NCBI GenBank assembly: GCA_964404605.1
Contig: CAYOKT010000012.1
Location: forward strand, 1 to 48,199
Source of the DNA: CAYOKT01 sp964404605
GTDB lineage: Bacteria; Electryoneota; Electryoneia; Electryoneales; Electryoneaceae
Direction: 5' to 3'
Length of the DNA: 48,199 nt
The position numbers were made by a program, and so were the translations under genes. The notes beneath the pieces were generated by a model that saw only the letters and a list, made by a program, of their open reading frames with translations, did not search any database and was not told the origin of the DNA. Shown here piece by piece: positions 42,679 to 48,199 of this stretch; positions within the stretch are counted from its first letter, which is position 1, and every line of letters begins with the position of its first letter.

Positions 42679-43860
42679 TCAGGCTGTGAGGAACTCCCCG
42701 ATGGCGCCGACGACCTCCTGCATCTGGGAGAGGGTAAGCTCAGGGTAGATGGGCAGCGCGAGGCTGGTCTCGGCGGCGCATTCGCTCGCCGGGAAGTCCC
42801 CGGGGCCATACCCGAGATATGCGAAACACTTCTGCGCGTGGAACGGCACCGGGTAGTAGACCTCGTGGCCGATTTCCCGCGCCTTCAGGTGCTCCCGGAG
42901 CTGGTCGCGGCGGTCGACACGGATGACGAACTGGTTGTAAATGTGACGCTTGTCGGGCAGCTCCTCGGGGAGCACCACGCCATGGGCGCCACGCATACCG
43001 CAGCCGGGACGATCCGCGCACCCGCCCTTCAGGCATTCGGGAGGCTCCATCACGAGGGAGGCCTCGTGGAACAGCCGGCGGTAGGTGTCGGCGTTCCTCC
43101 GGCGGGCCTCGGTCCATGCATCGAGGCGCTTCAGTTTCACGTTGAGCACGGCGGCCTGGATCGCATCGAGGCGGAAGTTCCCGCCGATGACGTGGTGGTG
43201 GTATTTCGGCGCGCCGCCATGAACGCGCAGGATGCGCAGCCGTTCGGCCTTTTCGTCGTCGTTCGTCACCACCATCCCGCCGTCCCCCGCTCCGCCGAGG
43301 TTTTTCGAGGGAAAGAAGCTGAAGCAGCCGTAGTCGCCCATGGACCCGGCGCGGCGCCCCTTGTCTTCTGCGCCGATGGCCTGCGCGGCGTCCTCGATCA
43401 CGGCGAGGTTGTGCCGCCGCGCGACGGCGAGGATGGGGTCCATGTCGGCGCACTGGCCGTACAGGTGTACCGGGATGATCGCGCGGGTCCGCTCGTTGAC
43501 CGCCGCTTCGAGTTTGCCCGGATCCATGTTGAAGCTTACCGGGTCGATGTCGGCGAACACCGGCCGCGCCCCGGTACGGCTGATGCACCCCGCGGTGGCG
43601 AAAAAGGAGTAAGGCGTGGTGATGACCTCGTCCCCGGGGCCGACGTTCTCGGCCATCAGGGCGATCAGCAGGGCGTCCGTGCCCGAAGAGACACCGATGG
43701 CGTGTTTCACCTGCGAGTAGGCGGCCACCGCCTCTTCGAGCTGCCGCACCTTGGGACCGAGGATGAAGTACTGGGACTCGAAGACGCTTTCGACCTCCGC
43801 GAGGATTTCGTTCTTGATCGCGCGGTATTGCGCCCGAAGGTCAAGCAGGGGAACGCTCAT
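42679..43860 (-). CDS. DegT-family aminotransferase, WbpE/WlbC-like
   Basis: A 393-residue sugar aminotransferase. It opens with VPLLDLRAQYRAIKNEI and FESQYFILGPKV, the start typical of WbpE/WlbC enzymes that aminate UDP-2-acetamido-3-keto-glucuronate. VSSGTDALLIALMA, VIEDAAQAIGAEDKG and the PLP lysine in FSFFPSKNLGGAGDGG follow. A loop near residue 260 carries extra cysteines (CLKGGCADRPGC), which is unusual and could bind metal. The start at 43860 was taken because it directly precedes the conserved region. It is monocistronic, with its own terminator. It is the best partner for the WbpB-WbpD-like fusion at 5212-6879, although it lies 36 kb away. Confidence 0.9.
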   Translation of the reverse strand: MSVPLLDLRAQYRAIKNEILAEVESVFESQYFILGPKVRQLEEAVAAYSQVKHAIGVSSGTDALLIALMAENVGPGDEVITTPYSFFATAGCISRTGARPVFADIDPVSFNMDPGKLEAAVNERTRAIIPVHLYGQCADMDPILAVARRHNLAVIEDAAQAIGAEDKGRRAGSMGDYGCFSFFPSKNLGGAGDGGMVVTNDDEKAERLRILRVHGGAPKYHHHVIGGNFRLDAIQAAVLNVKLKRLDAWTEARRRNADTYRRLFHEASLVMEPPECLKGGCADRPGCGMRGAHGVVLPEELPDKRHIYNQFVIRVDRRDQLREHLKAREIGHEVYYPVPFHAQKCFAYLGYGPGDFPASECAAETSLALPIYPELTLSQMQEVVGAIGEFLTA

Positions 43861-44409
43861 GATCGCCTTTCCGGGTTGAGATTGTGGTCGAATTGGAAAT
43901 AATACAGGGCCTCGAGAGACAGAATTGTGACGGTGTTCACGAGTGGTTCCGCCTCTCCCGCTTGAGCCGGTTTTCTCCTCGTCCACCGGCTCCGGTGAAA
44001 TGTCGCGGAGTATAGGTGGTTTACGGCGGAGGCGCAAGACGCTTTGCGGAGGGGTGAGAGCGCGGCTCGGGGAAGCTCGGGCGGCATCACGGGGCCATGG
44101 GGGCGGCGGGCGGGAAGGTCCGCGGCCGGAAAACCTTTAGGTCGGCGAGCGCATTGCTGTTTCGGTTCCCCGTCGGTCGGGTGGACCGCCCCGCGTGGAG
44201 GGCGTGCACGAAATCTCCGGGAGCCTCTCGCGAATGTGGGAAAACACTCCCGGCGTGTGATGGGGCACACGATTCGGCGAAAAAACCGTCTAACTTTACA
44301 AGGGCGAAACCCGACGTGAACCGGTAAGGGATGGTGGCGCCGGGTGAACCATCGTGACGGGAGTCGTCCACCCGGCCCGCATGAGCCGACATGAGAAGGG
44401 GATTTTCCC
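43861..44409. other. Intergenic region between the WbpE-like gene and the outer-membrane protein gene
   Basis: About 550 bases without a credible gene. Toward the minus strand TATTAT (43904-43899) could be a -10 for the aminotransferase, but no good -35 was seen. CTTTACAAGGGC at 44294-44305 is shared with 24891-24902. The rest is GC-rich with no clear repeat or RNA gene. Confidence 0.4.
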
Positions 44410-44438
44410 TTGACATGTTCGGTTCGCCGAAATAGATT
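44410..44438 (+). promoter_or_regulatory. Consensus promoter of the outer-membrane protein gene
   Basis: TTGACA at 44410-44415 and TAGATT at 44433-44438 are spaced by 17 bases. The transcription start would lie near 44445, giving a leader of about 93 bases to the start codon at 44538. Confidence 0.65.
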
Positions 44439-44537
44439 GATAGCGCTGAAATTACTACGTTCTCCGGGCAAAAGGGCCGTTGCACCTTCCTTGGTGGGGA
44501 GTGTTTTACGGTCTGGAAAGCGACAGGGAGCAAACCT

Positions 44538-45725
44538 GTGAAGAAATCGATCGCAAGTGTCGCCGTTGCCGCCACGCTGCTGTTGTCGGCGGGGAACGGT
44601 TTGCGCGCAGAGCAGTTGAACGGCGGGTATTCGTTGCAATACGCCGCGAGTGCGCTGACTCTGTCCAAGGGAATGTGGCTGTTCAAGGTCCATTCCCGGG
44701 CGTCGCTGTTTTCCGTGAACGGGTCCTCTATCTCCGATGTCACCGGGGCGTTCAGCATGAACTACGGGTTCTCGAACAACCTCGAGACCGAGGCGACACT
44801 GATTCTCTACCAGGACCTGAACTACAGCGCCCCCATCGGAGGATCGACCGCGAACACTCCGGATGACCTGTTGGTCCGGTGGAAGTGGGGAAACATGCAA
44901 ATGCCCCTCGCCGGGCTGCCCCTCTATTTCGCGTTGAGCGGAACCGCCCGGATCAGCCTCGGGGGGGTGAGCAACACCTACCTGGAGCCGTATGACAGCC
45001 CCGGCACCACCGCGCAGTTGAACATGATATTCAGCTACTTCCGGAACCCGATCTACCCGAACGACGACCTCCAGATCCACTACAACTTCGGGTACATCAA
45101 CTTCAACGACGGGATAGATTTCAGCAGCTCGACGAGTGCGGTCCGGCTCTATTTCGGCGTGTGGTACCCGTTCAACGACAAGGTGGCGGCTTCCGTGGAG
45201 AGCCATGGCACCTATTTCCTCGGCTACCCCGAGAACTCGGGGAACATTTACTCGATCGAGGAATACGGCTACCTGACCCCGTCCCTGCACTACACCATCA
45301 CCCCCATGGTCACTTTCATCACGGGCGCGGATATCCGCATCTATGAGAAGAAGGACCTCTCGTTCGCGCTGAACGTGCCGCCGGGCGCGCCCAACTATCC
45401 GCCCTGGCGGATCAGTTCCAAGCTGGTGTACTACCCTTCGGCCGGCCGTTTGGGAACCGGGGGGCCCGGTTTCGGCCAGTACGGCGCCACGCCTGCGGGA
45501 GCGCCGGCGCCGGGCGCTCCACCCGTGGGCGGCGGGTATGGAGCCGCCAGCCGGGCGGCCCTCTATGACTGGGGCGGGAACATCGAATCGGACATCCAGT
45601 ACATGGAGATCGAACTCGAGAAGATTCGCGAGGACCGCAAGAAGGCCGAGGAACAGCTCCAGAAGCTGAAGAACAAGCTGCGCCAGAAGAAGGCCAAGAG
45701 TTCTTCGCAGTCTTCCTCGAAGTGA
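44538..45725 (+). CDS. Secreted beta-rich (probable outer-membrane) protein with basic coiled-coil tail
   Basis: A 395-residue protein I cannot place in a named family. A signal peptide (SIASVAVAATLLLSAGNGLRAEQ) is followed by about 280 residues of alternating aromatic and polar strands, such as GAFSMNYGFSNNLETEATLILYQ in part and IHYNFGYINFN, in the style of an outer-membrane beta-barrel. A Gly/Ala/Pro-rich linker then leads to a C-terminal coiled coil (IELEKIREDRKKAEEQ) and a Lys/Ser tail ending in SSQSSSK. The start is GTG at 44538 with AGGGAG seven bases before. The gene is a single transcription unit with a strong promoter and terminator, so it may be well expressed. A periplasmic coiled coil binding peptidoglycan or polymer is a guess. 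Confidence 0.8.
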   Translation: MKKSIASVAVAATLLLSAGNGLRAEQLNGGYSLQYAASALTLSKGMWLFKVHSRASLFSVNGSSISDVTGAFSMNYGFSNNLETEATLILYQDLNYSAPIGGSTANTPDDLLVRWKWGNMQMPLAGLPLYFALSGTARISLGGVSNTYLEPYDSPGTTAQLNMIFSYFRNPIYPNDDLQIHYNFGYINFNDGIDFSSSTSAVRLYFGVWYPFNDKVAASVESHGTYFLGYPENSGNIYSIEEYGYLTPSLHYTITPMVTFITGADIRIYEKKDLSFALNVPPGAPNYPPWRISSKLVYYPSAGRLGTGGPGFGQYGATPAGAPAPGAPPVGGGYGAASRAALYDWGGNIESDIQYMEIELEKIREDRKKAEEQLQKLKNKLRQKKAKSSSQSSSK

Positions 45726-45761
45726 TTCGCAACAGTCCTTTTTGTCGATACGTACAACAAT

Positions 45762-45791
45762 CGCCTGATTCCGCGGATCAGGCGTTTTTTT
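45762..45791 (+). terminator. Rho-independent terminator after the outer-membrane protein gene
   Basis: CGCCTGAT at 45762-45769 pairs perfectly with ATCAGGCG at 45777-45784 around a seven-base loop, followed by seven T at 45785-45791. It is a textbook terminator 37 bases past the stop codon. Confidence 0.93.
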
Positions 45792-45922
45792 CACATGGAC
45801 GGTGGTGGGGCTTCCGCGGGGAACCGGTGGGCCGAACCCGGAGCCGGTGAACATCGCAGCGCAACCAGCGCCCCGGACAGCCCCGGGCCGTGAGCCGGGA
45901 AGAACAGCGAAACGAAGGAACG

Positions 45923-47065
45923 ATGGTGTCGAAACAGTACGGCGGCGCTCTGCACATCGCCTCGGTCGTGGGTGCGCGCCCCAACCTGGTGAAGATCGCC
46001 CCGCTTGTCTGGGAATTCTCCCGGCGCGGCGGGATTCATCACACGCTCATCCACACGGGGCAGCATTACGACGATGTGATGTCGAACAGTTTCTTCGAGA
46101 CGTTGCAAATCCCGAAAGCCGATATCAACCTCGGCGTGGGCTCGGGCACCCACGGGGTTCAGACGGGACGGGTGATGGTCGAACTCGAACCGGTGCTGGA
46201 CGAGTTGCGCCCGGACTGGCTGCTGACCGTCGGAGATGTCAATTCCACCGTCGCGGCCGCGCTGGTCGCGGTGAAGCTGGGGATTCCCACCGCCCATGTC
46301 GAGGCGGGGTTGCGCTCCTTCGACCGGTCCATGCCGGAGGAGATCAACCGGATTATCACCGACAGTATCAGCGATCTCCTGTTTGTCAGCGAGCCGCACG
46401 GGCTGGAGAACCTGCGCCGCGAGGGGGTGGACGAGGCGCGCATCCGTTTCGTCGGCAACGTGATGATCGACACCCTGGTCGAGCTGTTGCCGCGCGCGCG
46501 GGACGCCCGGGCGTGGGAGCGGTTCGGGGTCGAACCGAAGCGTTATCTCCTGGTCACGCTGCACCGCCCCTCCAACGTGGACCTCCCCGAGCGTCTCGCC
46601 GGGCTGTGCGAGGCGCTGCTCGAGGTCTCCGTGCGCATCCCGGTTCTCTTCCCCGTTCACCCGCGCACCCTGGCGAACCTGCGGAGGTTCGATCTCGAGG
46701 AACGGATGAAGGGGGCGCCGGGGGTCACCCTCACAGAACCGCTGGACTACCTCAATTTCCTTTCGCTGGTCACCTCGGCCGGGGCCCTGCTCACGGACTC
46801 GGGCGGCATCCAGGAGGAGACGACCTACCTGGGGATTCCCTGCCTGACGCTGCGGCCGAACACGGAGCGGCCGATCACGGTCACGGAGGGGACGAACGAG
46901 CTGGTGGCTCCGACGCGGGAAGGGGTGCTCCGGGCGGTGGAGCGGCTGCTGTCCGGGGGGTGGAAACAGGGAAAGGTCCCCCGGTTCTGGGATGGGAAAA
47001 CCGCCGGGCGCATCGTCGACGTTCTCGCCGGGGAGGCGGAGAAACACGCGATCGGCGATCGATGA
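45923..47065 (+). CDS. wecB: UDP-N-acetylglucosamine 2-epimerase (non-hydrolysing, WecB/WbpI family)
   Basis: A 380-residue GT-B-fold epimerase converting UDP-GlcNAc to UDP-ManNAc, or the diacetamido-uronic equivalent in WbpI. Conserved parts are VVGARPNLVKIAPL, HTGQHYDDVMSNSFF, VGDVNSTVAAALVA, HVEAGLRSFDRSMPEEINR, LVTLHRPSNVD, and TDSGGIQEETTYLGIPCLTLRPNTERP. ATG at 45923 follows GAAGGA; a GTG at 45890 would add eleven residues. Given the WbpB-WbpD-like fusion and the WbpE-like gene, a WbpI role is plausible, but WecB and WbpI cannot be separated by eye. The stop overlaps the carA start by four bases. Confidence 0.93.
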   Translation: MVSKQYGGALHIASVVGARPNLVKIAPLVWEFSRRGGIHHTLIHTGQHYDDVMSNSFFETLQIPKADINLGVGSGTHGVQTGRVMVELEPVLDELRPDWLLTVGDVNSTVAAALVAVKLGIPTAHVEAGLRSFDRSMPEEINRIITDSISDLLFVSEPHGLENLRREGVDEARIRFVGNVMIDTLVELLPRARDARAWERFGVEPKRYLLVTLHRPSNVDLPERLAGLCEALLEVSVRIPVLFPVHPRTLANLRRFDLEERMKGAPGVTLTEPLDYLNFLSLVTSAGALLTDSGGIQEETTYLGIPCLTLRPNTERPITVTEGTNELVAPTREGVLRAVERLLSGGWKQGKVPRFWDGKTAGRIVDVLAGEAEKHAIGDR

Positions 47066-48192
47066 ACGGACCGGGCGGCTACCTGCTGCTGGAGGACGGC
47101 GCGCGCTTTGACGGCGACGCTCTCCTCGGCGGGGACGAAGTGTTCGGCGAGGCGGTGTTCAACACCTCGCACACCGGGTACCAGGAGATCCTTTCGGACC
47201 CCTCCTACCGCGGGCAGATCCTCGTTTTCACCGCGCCGCACATCGGCAACGTGGGTGTGAACGAAGGGGACCGCGAGTCCGCGGGGGTGCAGGCGTCCGG
47301 TGCGGTGGTCCGCAGTCTCGCCTCGCGGCCGGGCAACTGGCGCGCGGAGCGGGACCTGGCGGGCTGGATGGAGGAGGCGGGCGCGCCCCTGCTCGCCGGG
47401 GCGGACACCCGGGCGGTCACACTGCATCTCCGGTCGCGGGGGGCGATGCGCGCCGGGCTGTTCTCCGCGGCGGTGGACGAGGGCGATGCGCTGGAGCGGG
47501 TACGCGCCTCGCGCTCCATGATCGGCGCTGATCTCGCCGGGGAGGCGGGCTGCGCGGAGCCCTATACCCTGCGGCCCGGGGAGGTGGACCCGGCCTGGCA
47601 CACCATCACCGGCGACGGCGAGGGGTTGCGGGTCGCGGTACTCGACTTCGGCGTGAAACGGAACATCCTGCGGGAGCTGGCCGGCCGCGGGTGCGAGGTG
47701 ACCGTGCACCCGGCGAGAACCGGCCCGGGGGAGATTCTCTCCGGGGGGTATGATGGAGTGCTCCTCTCCAATGGTCCCGGCGACCCGTCGGCGGTGACCT
47801 ACGGCGTTGAAACCGCGCGTGGGTTGCTGGAGGGTGGGATTCCCCTCTTCGGCATCTGTCTCGGGCACCAGCTCCTCTCCCTCGCCGCCGGGCTGGAGAC
47901 CTTCAAACTCCCCTTCGGCCACAGGGGGGCGAACCACCCGGTCCGGCGCGAGACGGACGGCATCATCGAGATCACCAGCCAGAATCACGGCTTCGCGGTG
48001 AAGGCGGAGGGGCTGGGGGCGGACTGGCGGATCACGCACATCAACTTGAACGACCGGACGGTGGAGGGGCTGGCCCATGCCGGTCTGCCGGTCTTTTCGC
48101 TCCAGTACCACCCGGAGGCGAGCCCCGGTCCCCATGACAGCCTCGGCTATTTCGACCGTTTCATCGACCTGATGCGGGCGGGGGGCGGCTGA
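47062..48192 (+). CDS. carA: Carbamoyl-phosphate synthase small subunit
   Basis: A 376-residue glutamine amidotransferase subunit that supplies ammonia to CarB for arginine and pyrimidine synthesis. The N-terminal CPSase domain has LLLEDGARFDG, GEAVFNTSHTGYQEILSDPSY and GADTRAVTLHLR. The class I amidotransferase domain has Cys266 in GICLGHQLL and His350 with Glu352 in YHPEASPGPHD, a complete triad. The ATG at 47062 overlaps the epimerase stop (ATGA), so carA is translated with a sugar gene, an unusual pairing. The gene is complete, with TGA at 48190-48192, and a carB is expected just outside the window. Confidence 0.96.
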   Translation: MNGPGGYLLLEDGARFDGDALLGGDEVFGEAVFNTSHTGYQEILSDPSYRGQILVFTAPHIGNVGVNEGDRESAGVQASGAVVRSLASRPGNWRAERDLAGWMEEAGAPLLAGADTRAVTLHLRSRGAMRAGLFSAAVDEGDALERVRASRSMIGADLAGEAGCAEPYTLRPGEVDPAWHTITGDGEGLRVAVLDFGVKRNILRELAGRGCEVTVHPARTGPGEILSGGYDGVLLSNGPGDPSAVTYGVETARGLLEGGIPLFGICLGHQLLSLAAGLETFKLPFGHRGANHPVRRETDGIIEITSQNHGFAVKAEGLGADWRITHINLNDRTVEGLAHAGLPVFSLQYHPEASPGPHDSLGYFDRFIDLMRAGGG

Positions 48193-48199
48193 ACCGCCG

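Noticed and set aside
41532..42809. UbiA gene starting at 42809
   Set aside because: This would overlap the 3' end of the WbpE-like gene and a terminator; the GTG at 42410 has a good ribosome site and normal family length.
43857..45854. 665-codon minus-strand frame covering the outer-membrane protein gene and its promoter
   Set aside because: It crosses a consensus promoter, signal peptide and terminator of the opposite strand and has no domain of its own.
45802..47061. carA frame extended 420 codons upstream
   Set aside because: The extension is antisense-like sequence lying over the epimerase gene in another frame; CarA homology begins exactly at the ATG at 47062.

Overview
The window is GC-rich bacterial DNA, densely packed with genes and mostly devoted to making, activating and exporting a cell-surface polysaccharide. 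A 2534-residue secreted protein ends in a type IX secretion-like C-terminal domain (YPNPFNPTT). The locus also has Wza, Wzc and Wzi homologues, a Bacteroidetes-like sugar transferase without membrane segments, and strong GC bias. Together these suggest a Gram-negative, high-GC member of the FCB (Fibrobacteres-Chlorobi-Bacteroidetes) side of the tree, possibly an uncultured phylum. That placement is inference only. I saw no rRNA, tRNA, CRISPR array or insertion sequence.

Layout. (1) 1-12379, minus strand: eleven co-directional genes for nucleotide sugars and surface sugar assembly. They run from rfbF (CDP-glucose) through an SDR, an RmlC-like epimerase, a DegT aminotransferase, a Wzi-like outer-membrane protein, a WbpB-WbpD-like fusion, a glycosyltransferase and a sugar formyltransferase to a LegB-like dehydratase, a nucleotidyltransferase and a second DegT aminotransferase cut by the window edge. 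(2) 12867-14006, plus: initiating sugar transferase with a long structured leader and a strong terminator. (3) 14223-17561, minus: Wza and Wzc. (4) 18069-24706: a probable peptide-modification (RiPP-like) locus with PqqD, an S26-type peptidase, a radical SAM/SPASM enzyme, a 50-residue three-cysteine peptide, an ABC exporter and a nucleotidyltransferase on the minus strand, and a convergent HprK-like kinase. A consensus promoter overlapped by a perfect inverted repeat precedes PqqD. (5) 25307-32911, plus: the giant secreted repeat protein. (6) 33019-40115, plus: a receiver-SLC13 transporter fusion, a fusion of a degenerate ATP sulfurylase to an APS kinase, UDP-glucuronate 4-epimerase, UDP-xylose synthase and a pyruvyl transferase-family protein. 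(7) 40144-43860, minus: a DprE1/UbiA pair resembling the decaprenylphosphoryl-arabinose pathway, and a WbpE-like aminotransferase with its own terminator. (8) 44538-48192, plus: an unknown outer-membrane protein with consensus promoter and terminator, then WecB-like epimerase and carA joined by an ATGA overlap.

Working together, regions 1, 6, 7 and 8 can supply UDP-galacturonate, UDP-xylose, a CDP-sugar, an N-formylated amino sugar, a probable 2,3-diacetamido-uronic acid and a lipid-linked pentose. Regions 2 and 3 start and export the polymer. No Wzx flippase or Wzy polymerase was recognised, so the locus probably continues outside the window. The best candidate for an undescribed system is region 4. 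The degenerate ATP sulfurylase and the receiver-transporter fusion are the most unusual single genes.
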